Source: Histoplasma ohiense (lineage: Eukaryota; Ascomycota; Eurotiomycetes; Onygenales; Ajellomycetaceae). From it: 64,000 bases of DNA. Location: assembly GCA_017607445.1 (NCBI GenBank), contig JAEVHH010000003.1:4154001-4218000 (forward strand), written 5' to 3'. Of the stretch, positions 35,407 through 47,420 are shown piece after piece (the first letter of the stretch is position 1; every line of letters starts with the position of its first letter). Under the pieces are notes generated by a model, which worked only from the letters and a program-made list of their open reading frames with translations, had not been told where the DNA came from and searched no databases. The position numbers were made by a program, and so were the translations under genes.

Positions 35407-38400
35407 TTAGTCTTGATAGGTTTCCCAGGACAGGGGATCTACTCCACCAGGCCAGGTAATATTGTCAAGGTTTGGTATATGATCAACGAGTCCTGCAGAG
35501 GTAGATGCCGAGGATGGCTGGTGGGTACCCCGAGTGTTCCATCCAGCAGGAAAGGCGAAAGGGTTTTCAAATCCAGCGGTGTTTGGGGGTGGATTTCCCG
35601 GTGTAAAGTAGTTTGCATAAGCAGTTCCAGTATTGTTGTCAAGGCTGGATTCAAATTGGGAGGGAGGGAGGTCGGGGACATATGCATTGGGAGTTGGTCT
35701 CTGGAGCTGTTGCCGTTTGTGGTGTTGTTGAACGGGAGGTGATGGTTGGTCTATAATACGCGGTGAAATCGAACTGCTCGATGACTGGTTTGTGCCTGGG
35801 GTTGGATGGTCAGAGGACAGGTACTGGCGATCGCTTATGGTGCTAGCCTCTGACAAGTCCATTTCCACAGCCATCGACTTTACGAAGTGCTTATCTGTGG
35901 GAAGCGAAAATGACCCGACGTTCACTACATGTGTATGGTTGTCATTCCCGGAAGCTGACACCGATCCAACTGATGGTTTTGACCGATTAGGTAGCGAGGA
36001 CATAACAGGAGGGGCCGTGGTCTGCTCATATGACGATGACACGGCAAGATTCTCCGGCGGTCGAAGGTCATGTTCCTGAAAAATCGTTTTCAATGATACA
36101 CAAGATTCATTCATTTGTGGAGATTTCTAAACGGCCAATTGTTAGGTTCTAAACGCAATTATATCACTTGACGACATTATTCCAGGTCGCCAGAATGGTT
36201 TGCTCGCGCCCACAGGACTTACCTCGCCGTACCGTAGACCAAAAGAGTACTTCTGTGTTTCAGATTTACTATTACCTCTAAGTCCTTCAAGGTCCGCATC
36301 GAGCTGCATGAGAAACGATTCTGTGAGAGGGATTTTATGTTTAAGAACATTCATGGCAGCCAGTAAGAATTGAAGGGATGAATGAGCTGATCCGTCATCT
36401 GGTCGGCACTTCAGGTACTGCAAGAATACCCGACATGATACATACAAACAGAACGCAACGAAAGGGTTGATCTAAAAACGGTTAGGACAGATATGTTAAA
36501 AGTGTCAACTACGGCACTCACTAATGTTAAGTCAATATGGCTAGCCATTTTCATTATGCTTGTTATCTGATCTGCAGCAACTATGCTTCGTCGCTTTCCC
36601 TCTGCTGCAATTTGGCTAGGCATGTCATTTTTCTCCGCTTTGAAAATAGCTGCTTGGTGCAGGCAGATTGTTGAAGAATGGATGCAGAGGTTAAGGAAAA
36701 CGACGCTCGAGTCATTGATGCCTTCTGGTAATCTCAAATGGCTAGGTAATGCAAGAGATGTGTTGAGGAGGATGTTATCCAAGGCCCTATGCCTTCTCCA
36801 AAATCCGCCATTCAAATCGTGATCGGTATCATCTGGCGTTGTCCGGTGAAGATGATGGAGATTGCGGCCAAAAATGCATGCGATTAATACAAGGCCCGCA
36901 AGAGACGACAGCGTTGAAATATTTTCACCAGCCGTCAAACTCGCCAACGTGTAAGTTTGCTGCATTTTAGAGTTGAAAAATGCTTCATCGGAAGCAGGAA
37001 GATTGGTTAAAATCTAGCATCGCTCACTTGTCAAAGATTTGTTTCGCGAGGGACACGGATATTCCTTACATCTCGTTCATCCATCATCATGGGCCATCCC
37101 GTACCCACACTTGCATATCTGTCTTGACAAAAAGCTATCCAAAAGGTCCTTCTCCGCTCTTCCTGCTCAGTCCAGTCTCGTGCAGGCCCAAGGCACATTT
37201 TAACTGCGGGACCGCTACCATCGAGACGATGCAACCCCATCATCATACACAATCTCATCGCATGGCCTGTACTAATCCATGCACGTGGAAAGAACAGCAT
37301 CCTGAACTCGTAGGAAGACAATAAGATCCAAGTTTGGGCGTGAGCAACGGTGATCATGGACTCGCCAAGACCTCTCATCTGGTCCAACTCGGCATATTTT
37401 CGTGCACGTTGATAGAAATGTGGATGCAATGTTCGATACTTATCCGTAACAGAGGCAGCCAAGGCCCACATTACATATCGTAAACATACGGGCGGCCGCA
37501 TGTTAGGTGAAAGATTCATTGCAGCATAGTATCTCGGTTGGTGTAAGAGCGGCATTGAAGGGTGAATTTTCTGGAAATATATCTCATTCCTGGATATCAT
37601 CCGTCAGGCCATGTTTTCATGTGGGATGGCAGGCTGGAGCTTAGGGGTCGCACGTACAGCTCATCAATAGCATCCTGAGCTGGAAGGGGTTCTTCCAAAC
37701 CCAGTCCAATCATTTCCCATGAAAAATCCCCTCCAGAAGTAATGCTATCATCCGGTAAATTAATCTGAGTGGAATTTAAGTCACCAAACAGGTCAAGGGG
37801 AACTGTACGTGAATTTTCTGTTGGATTGGAGGAGGGGAAAACATCGGTCATGCTATTAGCCACATTGCCAGATGTAGGAGGTCGAGGGTTGAAATCTGTG
37901 AGCACGGGAGACTTTTGGAAGACATCCCCGGAGTCTTGAGATTTGAGTAAGGTTTCGACTTGGGCTAAAGCAAGGAGGGAACAAATACATCAGCAATGGC
38001 CCACAATTAACTGCGATTAGACACAGGAAGCATGGGCTCGGAAAAATGGTGATACCTAATCTTGCTTCTAATAGCTTCACATAACCCCTCTTTGGGCCAC
38101 TCTTTTTCCTCACTTCATCGTAGGCACAATCATGGCCCAAGCGGGAACATGTACCGCAACTTGGTTTGTTACCATCACATCGCAGCTTTCTTTTTCGACA
38201 TATAATACAGGCTATCCGCTTGGGACGAGGTACCCAAGCAGTGCTTTGGTTTGCTCCATTGGCTCGAGGTTCTGGACTGCTATCGTTTCCAATCTGTGTG
38301 GGAGGCTCCGACTGATGAGGCACGCTATCTTGTCCCGAGGGGCCACCTTGTTGTAGTTCTCCTGACCGAGCATCAGATAATTTAGTTGATGGTGGGTTGA

Positions 38401-38410
38401 CACCGTCCAT
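35407..38410 (-). CDS. Zn2Cys6 transcription factor with fungal-specific regulatory domain
   Basis: Fungal regulator of unknown target. Six exons (38410-38056, 37964-37658, 37589-37070, 37013-36522, 36471-36223, 36126-35407) give 880 residues. The binuclear zinc cluster has Cys 68, 71, 78, 85, 88 and 95 (CX2CX6CX6CX2CX6C) within RIACIICRKRKLRC, followed by the linker KKSGPKRGYVKLLEARLAQVETLLK, a short coiled-coil dimerisation segment completed by the first splice. The middle-homology domain spans about 220-500, with IHPSMPLLHQPRYY, MITVAHAQTWILLSSYEFR, EQEERRRTFWIAFCQDRYASVGTGWPM and NLPASDEAF. The last 200 residues are Pro/Ser/Asn-rich, probably activating. Introns are about 49-100 nt. It has no obvious metabolic gene cluster beside it, so its pathway cannot be guessed. 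Confidence 0.9.
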
Positions 38411-38783
38411 GACGATATGGAGCTGAGACCAGAGGTGGCATCAACTTCGCGGGGAAGAAAAGTAATCGGCGAGCGGATGGAGCTAAGATGCCTGAGCAGG
38501 CAAGGATTGACGACGAGATGGTCGCTTGTCCAGGCTCTCATCGAAAATATAAGGACATGCTTTGCAGGGCCTGTATTCCACGTTCAAACAGAGTTGTTGA
38601 TAGCGGTGCTGCCTTGGGCGCCCTAAATGTTCCTCCAAGCGCATGTTTTTAGTGCTGCGCTCGTACTAGTATCTGTCATCAACAATCTCGGCACTTCCAG
38701 CCAGTACCAAGACACCATAGGCGCGCTAGTGTTGCCTCCAATACTCTTAAAGGACGTCATCGTGGTTTCTTGACCCGTCCATC

Positions 38784-39377
38784 ATGTCAACAGTCTGTAT
38801 CTGCTGCGAGCCGAGAATCGATTGCCTTAGGGCTTACCTGACTAATCACAGCATCATCCATGGATCGAAGGCTCAATCTACTTCTTTCATGCCACACGGG
38901 CTTGTCAGTGATCAATCGAACACCATATACGAACCTATGTATGTACTCGCCGTGCATCTCAGGGACCTTGTTGGTTTTTGCAATTCCGGGTTGGGACTGA
39001 CAATCACAAACAAGGGCTTATTCGTTGGCCTGTTGGCAAAACAGAGAGTAATTTATACACGGGGGAATAACCGCTTGGCTTCAAGTTACCATCACCAGGA
39101 TGCAGCAGCCCTCCAATTCAAGAAAAGCATGACATTTTCATTCCAGAATTGGAACGAAGGTCGCAAGGCCTTTTGGGGATTCAATTGCGTGAAAATCCAC
39201 CTACACACCTTCTCACCCCTCAACCAATTTTACTTTACGGTTATGGAGTTTACACTTCTAGATTGCACCTTCAAGGGGATTGATAATTACACCCCTTATC
39301 CGGCTAATTATATCCCTTCAAAAATCGCTAATTTTAATAGGAATAGTGCATACATGACATTAATACAAAACACCTAG
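38784..39377 (+). CDS. Unrecognised open frame, 197 residues
   Basis: ATG-started frame with no intron and no recognisable family. Composition is rich in Asn, Tyr, Phe and Thr, with no clear signal peptide, membrane segment or motif. It begins about 370 bp upstream of the divergent Zn2Cys6 gene. A frame of this length is uncommon by chance in sequence of this composition, but there is no codon-bias or homology support. It could be an orphan gene, a piece of decayed coding sequence, or chance. Confidence 0.2.
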   Translation: MSTVCICCEPRIDCLRAYLTNHSIIHGSKAQSTSFMPHGLVSDQSNTIYEPMYVLAVHLRDLVGFCNSGLGLTITNKGLFVGLLAKQRVIYTRGNNRLASSYHHQDAAALQFKKSMTFSFQNWNEGRKAFWGFNCVKIHLHTFSPLNQFYFTVMEFTLLDCTFKGIDNYTPYPANYIPSKIANFNRNSAYMTLIQNT

Positions 39378-39886
39378 TCATTGTGATGGAAATGGCCCAA
39401 GAAAAAAACCCGTGTAGATTCGAGATATCTCATCATTCCATTCCTCCTCCCTGCCTGGCCCGTCCTTCAAGGGACCTTATCTATTCATCAGCTACAGTTT
39501 TCGGTAGTAGCAATGTGGCAGTGATTAATGCCATTAGATCCCAATCTTGCATAGTCATCAGAGTCGACTCCGCGCTCAATAACTGCGAGCTAAAAATAAG
39601 CAGAAGCTTACCAACCTCAGGCGGCAATTCTTCCTACCCCTCAGCGAAGTGGGCTATTTACATAGCGTCCAACCTATCATATCAGCCTTTTTCTATAAAT
39701 ATGTCCACTTGCGACCGCTGGGATTAAAGACTAAAACCAACAGCTCTTGGGTTAATAGCGTTGTCAATACCAAAGGCTGGCGTCGATATATATTTCTTGT
39801 CGATTCTCCTGGTGTGACAGTGTTTTACATTCTTGAGGGCGCCCGAGTGTCGCTACAAAAGCCACTTGCTCATCACGATTGAATAG

Positions 39887-40501
39887 GGAGTAGCGGCTAT
39901 TAGAGAACTGTCTGTGTTCCATGAGAATACTAAGGAAGGGAATTCCCGAGTTGAAGGCGTTGGGGTCGTTGTGAATAGTAGGTTTCTGAAATGTGAGAAT
40001 GAAGTAAGTTTTATGAAGGACATGTCTAACATTCGAGACAAACTATTTACCAGCCGTTTTGTGCACTAAATAAGGCAGACTTTTGTGATGCCATACTTTT
40101 CTGATTATGAACCGGCTTTTCCATTTCATACCAATACTACCGATCAAGTGATTCTAGAAGTTGCAAACGAGTCTGGCGAAAGGTAAAATAGCCTCCGGTG
40201 AATATTTACTAGGCAAGTTTGTGACTATCTTTCTCGGGTTCACCCAGTTACATATCCGAATTACTTAGATACAACCCGTGAGGTTGAGGATGGAAGTTAT
40301 TCATTTACCGTTCACACCCTAAAGCCACAGATTCAACAAAGTGATTGTATGCAAGAACCCTTGTGGGTGGTGAACGATGGATACCCAAGGTATTTAGAGA
40401 GCGAAGCATCTTTGGGTGATCGCACTGTCAAAACATGCGGCCACCAGGGATGCGCAACGAAACATGATCTAGCAGAAATTTACTGTCAGTTCAGCAGGTG
40501 A
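39887..40501 (+). pseudogene. Possible decayed or cryptic multi-exon gene, family unknown
   Basis: Three blocks read as coding. Block A (39887-40003) follows a TAG acceptor and ends at a strong GTAAGT donor. A 75-nt intron with a CACTAAAT branch-like site leads to block B (40079-40182), which reads sensibly (VMPYFSDYEPAFPFHTNTTDQ). Block C (40213-40501) stays open for 95 codons to a TGA and contains five Cys and paired His. The gap between B and C is only 30 nt, too short for a normal intron. The longer alternative, using the CAG at about 40247, ends the frame after about 11 codons. I see no upstream start. Either the gene is broken here or the third block is chance. Confidence 0.25.
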
Positions 40502-41204
40502 AAGCCGTAAATATGGAAATGGCAATATATGATTGTATACAGGGATATTTGTGATGATGATAAAGATCGCATCTCCTTGTTTCCTGAGATGCTCGACTAT
40601 CCGGGTACTTTCGAGTGCATTTGATTCATTGTTGGACAACAAAAGAGTGCGGCAAGGAACCAAATCCAATCACACCAGGCAGTCAGGGTAGTTAATTCTA
40701 CATGGCTTGCTTGGGGATGAAGAAAAAATATCCTCTTCGCCATCCTTTGGACCTCGCAACAGAGAAGCATACAGAACCTTGCGAACTTACGTTGAACCAC
40801 CAATAGCGCTTCAACACGCAGCGGTGCAAAAGATACCTGCAGCGCTGCCTATTTTAACGCACTTATACGTGTTCTGACCGCAAAAAGCTCCTGCCAGAAG
40901 CTGACCTGCTGGCCAGTGAGGCTCGCCAGAAGACAAGGCAAATTATATGCTACACTGGCCGAAAGGCTGTGATGCGGCTTTCTCAAAACTGGCATCGGGC
41001 GAGTCCAAGATGCTATATTTTATATTCGGTTTGCTCCCGCTTCCCTTTGGAAGCCTGCAACTATTTTTCTTCTCCCTCCGGCTCTTCCCCATTTGGTGCC
41101 AGAACGTTATGGTGTGAGTAGATGATACTGTGATTTCGGAGCTGGCGCCGAGCAGCCCCCAGCGTCAACGTATCTCCACTTCACACGCACGTCAAGAACT
41201 CACG

Positions 41205-43665
41205 ATGTCGACAAGCAAAACTGGACCACGTCTAGAGCCGGTGTCCGCTTCGTGGATCTCGACCTCAACGGATCACCACGTTGCTGTAGATGACGATGTT
41301 GTTTCTTTGCATGACAACCCCAATAGGACCTCACCATTTGACCACGACTCTGGACGATATGGGAACGCTGATGGGATAACCCAAGAGCAACCACAGGAGG
41401 TTCGTAACCTCTCCACCATCAGACATGTTCATAATGTGTTGGTTCGACGGGAACAATTCTAATGGCTAACACCACGGTCAATATTAGATATTCGTTTCAG
41501 AAGCATTTTTGCATGCGCTTACATTCGAGGTTCCCCAAACGCCGCTTGAGTCTGATGAAATATACAAAATCAAACTTAAGCAGGATTACTGTGGGGTGAG
41601 ATTTTCTGTGCTCTTCCTTGACAAGAGCGTGATAATGTTTAAAGGATCAACCTTCGTTTGATTAATGTTTGTCTAACTTCGCGATGTGGTTGCAGCTTGA
41701 ATTTTTGGGGAAGATCCCGAACTTTTCTCGACCTTTCCGCTCGCTGCCATCAGCGCGAGCCAAAGGCAATACACCTCCCGAATCCCAGACCATGGGAAAG
41801 GAGCCAAACTTGCAGAAAAGCAACGATAATATATCCTTGGTTATGCAGGAATCAGAGGCTCTGTAAGTCAAACAAGCTTCACATCTCTGTTTGATGGCTT
41901 TAACTCATTGCTGTACAGTCTAGACCACCCTGACTCTGAAGCCCAGTCTTTACATCACTTCCAGAAGGAGGTCTCGAGCAACACTTCAGACACATCCATG
42001 ACACTACGAGGTCTTAATGAGAATCATCACCAGTCAATACAGCCATGTGGCCAACCTCTGCTTAAAACGGCACATCCATCCGGGCCACCTCGGATCCTCA
42101 ATCACTGTCCCAACGGTTATCCAAATGGTCCAAGTAATCTAACTCCTCTCGTTTCTCCTGAGAACCCTGAGAATCCTCCACCGCCAGAACCACCACCCTT
42201 TGGACAACGGCCATCGAGTTCTGCGCCCAGGACGCCAAAGCATCTGATGGATCATTTACACGCATCCCATAATAAAATCTCCTCAAGAAACTCTAATAAC
42301 TCGTCCACTCGAAGCAAGCTCCAAACAACGGACATGATTCAGAAAGCAGAAAAAGGCCGAATATCATCGTGGTCATGGACTTTCAAGCAAGTCTTGAATT
42401 ATCTTCCGCGAAGGCAAAAAGCAGAATCAAATCACGAAGACACACCCCAAGTTGGGCATGTCGATACCAATCGCGATAACCGGAGAAGTCCTACGAATAT
42501 CTTTCAAACGGGGAGAGCAGCCCATGGTGAAAGCCAATCAATTACGTCGGACGTTTTCACAAGGGAGACAGAGCGCTCGACCCCAAAACCACCAACATCC
42601 GTTTTGTCCAATGCCAGTTCTTCCATCGAGAAGCCTCGCTTGCCTCTTAAAGTAGCAACAACGCCACTCACCACTTTAAAGGAGTTTCATTGCACGTTCT
42701 GCCTGATCCAATGTGAAGACAAGGGAGATTGGCTCAAGCATGAACAAAATTTCCACCTGGAAGACTTAGAAAACTTCAGCCAACCTTGCAAAGGGAAAGA
42801 AGCAAGGCCCGATGATACCAACTCCTTGGGTTCGAGGTTGAGCAGAGGTAAAGATAGCCGCCGGCTTCTAACCAAATCACAACCTCAATCATCCAGCTCC
42901 TCTCCCCGCCGCCAGCCTAGCGCACAAAGCGCTGGAGTCAGTGTCTACTCCAATCAACACAGCGGGCGGTCAGGAGCCGCCAACATATTTTGGAATTGCG
43001 GCTTCTGCAACGAACTTCTCCGCTCTTGGGAAGACCGACAGATCCACCTTGCTGAACATTTCAGCAACGGCAAGACCATGCGACTGTGGGATCCCATGAA
43101 ATCACCATTCCCATGGCGGAAGGGGTCAGCCATGCCCGTCGACTCCCCACCATACTGGGATCTTCAATCGCTACTCACATTACAGCGCCCCACGCTACAA
43201 GATTCCATAAACCAGATCGGTACCTCCGCTGACCAGCGGGGAACAGCAGCAAAGCCCTGTAAGCTCTGCCACGTGCTGCACCCCAGCCTCGAGCATTACG
43301 ATCTATGGCACCAGCCCAGAGACACTTACACGTGTCCGCGGATCACTGATTTTACAAACCTTGCCGATTTCTTCGATGAGGGTGAGGATGAGCATGGCGA
43401 GCTGGTCGTGGACTGGTGCAATGCCTGTGACGAGAGGTTCGATAGGCCCCATTACCTCGACAGGGACGTGCGCATGCAGCACTTATGGGATTTCCATGCC
43501 TTCGGTGATTGTGCGGGTTGGCATAGCTGTCTCGATGAGGGCCAGTTTGTGTTGCATCTAGCGAACACACATGCTGTTAATATCGAGTTTATCAGGAAGC
43601 TAGTTCACCGGTGTAGGGGAATTGGGGATACGCCAGCATTGATGGCGATGGGCAGCGATTCATGA
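41205..43665 (+). CDS. Degenerate C2H2 zinc-finger protein
   Basis: Probable nuclear or nucleic-acid-binding protein, function unknown. Exons 41205-41399, 41488-41595, 41696-41862 and 41919-43665 give 738 residues. The first 400 residues are disordered and rich in Ser, Pro and Asn. Zinc-finger-like units follow: CTFC...HEQNFH (CX2CX12HX4H, about residue 415), CGFC...HLAEH (CX2CX12HX3H, about 520), a CKLC unit, and CNAC...HLWDFH (CX2CX17HX4H, about 660). The last has an enlarged finger. This tandem of irregular fingers is common in uncharacterised fungal proteins. The first donor (GTTCGT) is the weakest of the splice sites; the other junctions keep frame cleanly. The in-frame ATG at 41205 is the first available. 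Confidence 0.75.
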
Positions 43666-44714
43666 GACGAAAAAGGAAGGGGCTGCGCGTGGGGAGACTC
43701 CGGTTTATTGCAATTTTTACTTTTGTCACCACCATCTTTATTTCTGAAATCGTGTTTTATTGCATAAGCGTGGAGTTGGGTGATTCGCTTCTTTTGTATT
43801 ATATGTTGAGTTTTTTTTCCGAAAACGTTCTCTCGACGCAAAAGATAAGCCCCTCCATCTCTTTGTTTCTGTTTCTACATACCCGGCTTCTCTATTGTTT
43901 TATTCTATATCTTCGAGCTAGTTTCCTGCTATGGATATATGTATGGCTGAAACCTAGGGCGGGCCCGCACCTATTACTTAGATTTATCACAATGTACTCT
44001 ACATCAGGTCTTCAAATATAGGAATTCCGCTTCCGCCACTTCCCGAACCAGTAGAATGGCCCTGTTTTATGAATGGACAATGCCAATAACGGAAATACCA
44101 TTTTGGTTTCTAGTTGAAGACGAAAGAGAAAGTGAACAAAAACAAACAAGCAAGACGTCTATCAGGGGTCGGCATTTAGGTGAGGGAGGCAAGACAAAAT
44201 ATTGTACAGAGTTTTATCATGCATTGCATCGGAAACGAGAGGTTTGAGAAGTAAAAAAGTGCAATATATTCGATGGGAGGCCCCGCTGAATGCGTAGAAC
44301 ACACACAGGCATCTTAGAGAAAATCAAGTACCAATGTTCATTCCTCCCGATGTAAATGGAAGAGCAGAGCAAAACCATGCATCCGCTGATCATAACGTGA
44401 GCCAACCATGATTGGTCATGGAGGGAGGCAAGGAGTAGCCTTAATGAATAATAGAACTCCGGGATCTCTATAAGCAGGAAATGACTATTCTAATCGGCCA
44501 TTCTAGCAAAGAAGGGGTAGATTCCAAACCAAATAATTGTGATAAAATGCCTTTGTTAATATAAATATACAGTTTCCATATGAATACAAGCATGTTCGAA
44601 ATGGGTGTTGGGAGGCCGGAGAGGAACTGGGGTAGCTTTGTATATTTGTAATACAACAAGAAATAAAAGGTCGGAAATCTATGGACTTTGACCTGGTGGT
44701 CCGATGGGAGCGCC
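43666..44714. other. Convergent intergenic region
   Basis: About 1.05 kb between the stops of the C2H2 gene and uL2m. T-rich near 43810-43920. A long open frame on the minus strand through 44468 is only read-through of the uL2m intron and is not a gene of its own. Confidence 0.6.
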
Positions 44715-46069
44715 TTAATTGTATCCTCTGCGACGCTTGCCTTGGTTCCGTACGCGCGGGATAACGACAGCCTTGTTGACGCGGTGCTTTGGTCGAGTTT
44801 TGTATCCGGATTTGGCCTGCAATTCGACGTAGATGAGAGTGAAAGGGGTGCCAAATCAGTAAAGAAGTAAAGATAAAATGGGGCTTGTATTTTAAGAAGA
44901 CAATTGGGAAGGGGACGGAGCATATAAACAAGGGACAACCAGGGGGGGGGAACAAAACATACCGGCTTGCCCCAGGGACTTTTTGGATGGACGTTGCCCT
45001 TCGACTTTCCCCGTCCACCACCGTGAGGATGGTCCTTTGCGTTCATGGCGAGGCCTCGGACCGTCGGACGGATATTCAACCATCGGCTTCGTCCAGCCTT
45101 TCCAAGTGATCTGTATTTGAAATAGGCATTACTTGCGACGCCGATGGTTGCACAGCAATCCTTATGGATAAGCCTAACTTCACCGCTGGCAAGGCGAATG
45201 GTGACATGGTCCGCAAGCTGTTTGAGTTTGTGTCTCTCCTGTAGGGTAAGAAGTTTCGCGTCTCCTTCTTCTGAAGATACGCTTTCCGCCTGCTGTATTT
45301 CTTCAGGCAATTCTTCGGTTGCTTTTAGAGTGATCGTTGCAAAGGTACCAGCGGCCCGGCATAACTGTCCTCCCTTTCCCGGTTTTAATCCGATATTGTA
45401 GATCAATGAGCCGACAGGGATCATGTGAAGGGGGAGGCAGTTCCCTCGCCACGCTGTTCTGGCAGCCAGCACACCGGGATCGACTGTACCGCCCATACTC
45501 TGCCATAGCTCGTCGGGGATACCTGCTCTGTAACTCTCGACAACATCACCTGCCCTCATGCCCTCAGCAGCGATGATATAACTCAATTTGCCCGTCTTCT
45601 TGGACTTGATAAGAGCAATATGCGCATTTCGATTCGGATCATGCTCGATTCTCTCAACCGTATGGGGTCCTGGTTCCTTCCGCTCGAAATCGACGGTGCG
45701 TATTCTCCGTTTGTGGCCTCCACCACGATGTCGAACAGTCACTCTGCCAGTGCTATTCCGACCACCTTTGCCATGGCCTCTTTTCGGGAAGGTGAGTTTG
45801 TGCACCGGCCTTCCTTTCCACAAGTGGTCGTTGACTGGTCTTCGCAGATGCCTGAGACCGGGCGTGCGGGGTGTGTAAGACCGCATACCAAGCCCTTCCT
45901 TATCCCTCATAGGAGGCGGAGCAAAAGCGAAGCTAGGAGTTTCCTTTTCCGGTTCGGCTGGTCCATCTGGCTTCTGGAGGAGTGTGCTGGAATATGCGCG
46001 AGCGGTGATTGATGAGAGGCATCTACAGGAGTTCTGTAGGCTCCTCAATGGGAGGCGTGGTTGGAGCAT
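44715..46069 (-). CDS. RML2: Mitochondrial large-subunit ribosomal protein uL2m
   Basis: Ribosomal protein L2 of the mitochondrial large subunit, next to the peptidyl-transferase centre. Exons 46069-44963 and 44816-44715 give 402 residues. The N-terminus (MLQPRLPLRSLQNSCRCLSS, basic, Ser-rich) fits a mitochondrial targeting peptide. L2 landmarks are GRNSTGRVTVRHRGGGHKRRIR, GDVVESYRAG-type barrel strands, LPLHMIPVGSLIYNIGLKPGKGGQL, RLIHKDCCATIGV, and the functional GLAMNAKDHPHGGGRGKSKG loop that precedes SPWGKP. The second exon restores the basic tail AKSGYKTRPKHRV...KRRRGYN. The 146-nt intron contains no in-frame stop. The ATG at 46069 is chosen; the open frame upstream lacks an ATG. Confidence 0.94.
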
Positions 46070-47420
46070 GATGGGCGGGAGGGAACGTAGGGTTACAAAT
46101 TTGCTGGCAGGTGTAAAGAGGCAGTCCAATTCTCAGACACACCCAGCAAACCCAATTGATTTGAGCAAAGGGAGTTTCAGTCCCTTGCCACTGCAATTAA
46201 TGCTGATGTGCTGGGGCTATTTCTGGTCAACGGCAGTTGATCTGTTCTGGTTCCTCACTGCCCAAGAACATTTCCAAGGTTCCTCCAAGGGTCCAAAAAG
46301 TTCGCGTGCAGCGTGTGTCACATGATCAAGAGAGCTGACAGTATCTCCAGCCACAGATGGGTCGCACCGCCACGGGCTGGTTGGTTTTTTTTGGTGGGGT
46401 AATTTAAATACGGTATATTACAGGTTATTCGCCGTGTCTGGCGCCGCAGCTGGTATCAATACATTACGAAACAAGCCATAACCAGCACGTGAGCAGCATT
46501 GTTTCCCGGCCAACAGCCTTTGTTTAGAGCCCAAGACGTACTTCTCGTACCGCACTTACAGTTTCTTACCGCGACGGACACCGGAATTGAGTGTATTTTA
46601 TGTATTATCGCGGTTTGTTACGCTTCAGTACCTGTACCCGCTATACATTTCGCATACCATTTAAGTATCGCTCCCGTCCGCAACCACGCACATTACGGGC
46701 TCCAATTCCTGCTCCCTTGTGTGTGTTCTTTCTCTCACCTCCATCACCATCCCCTCGCATCTGTCCAGGTAGTCCTCTCGCCCACATCACCTCACCTCAG
46801 TATACCTCACCATCCCATCCCAATTTACTGCTTAGCTGTTCACTTCATATCACGCATCATACTGCTTATTCTACTCCTCTCGGCTCCTACAGCCTCTGTG
46901 TACGCGTGAATGCTCGTGGAGCGGCTCTTGATTCTCTTGGCGCCATCGACCACGCGAAAGAAGCTCCAAACACATCGGACGTGCCAGTCACTGTCACCTC
47001 ATTTCTACTTCTAAATATATAGTAAGAAGGCTCACATCTCAGCCATTGTCCCCGTCTCCTAGTTCTTTTCAACGTTCGAATTCGTGTGCTTGGGGAAAGT
47101 TGTGCCTGACAAGGCTGTCAACAACCAGGGCTTGGTGAGGACCAAGGTGTTGCTCTGGTTTTTCAGGGTGTTGTTGCAACCACAACAATACTTCCATCCG
47201 CCCCTCTCAAACCACGACGTTTTCCCCATGAAATTTACACCACAACTGGTGCGACATAGTCCCCTCATACATGTTATTCACAGCGTCTTCTCCTTCTAAT
47301 ATCCCATCGTGTTGCAGAAAGAGTAGCAATTAGACGGTTGCACGTAACGCCATTCTTAGTCCATATTGGAACGTACAATTCAATTTGACGCGTTCCTCTT
47401 AGCTTTTTCCATCGCTCAGG
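46070..47420. promoter_or_regulatory. Divergent promoter / long leader, uL2m / cyclin B
   Basis: 1.35 kb between divergent starts. From about 46,650 to 46,900 the + strand is strongly C/T-rich, consistent with a pyrimidine-rich promoter or leader for the cyclin gene. No gene is supported; the largest open frames are pyrimidine-strand artefacts. Confidence 0.45.

Larger units (their letters stand above)
38411..41204. other. 2.8 kb AT-rich interval, mostly non-coding
   Basis: Separates the Zn2Cys6 regulator from the C2H2 gene. It contains one ATG-started open frame of 197 codons (38784-39377) and a set of frames at 39887-40501 that could be a broken gene; both are listed separately. The remainder shows nothing I can support. 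Confidence 0.5.

Noticed and set aside
44468..44714. C-terminal extension of uL2m to 553 codons
   Set aside because: Arises from reading through the intron; the spliced form restores the conserved L2 tail.
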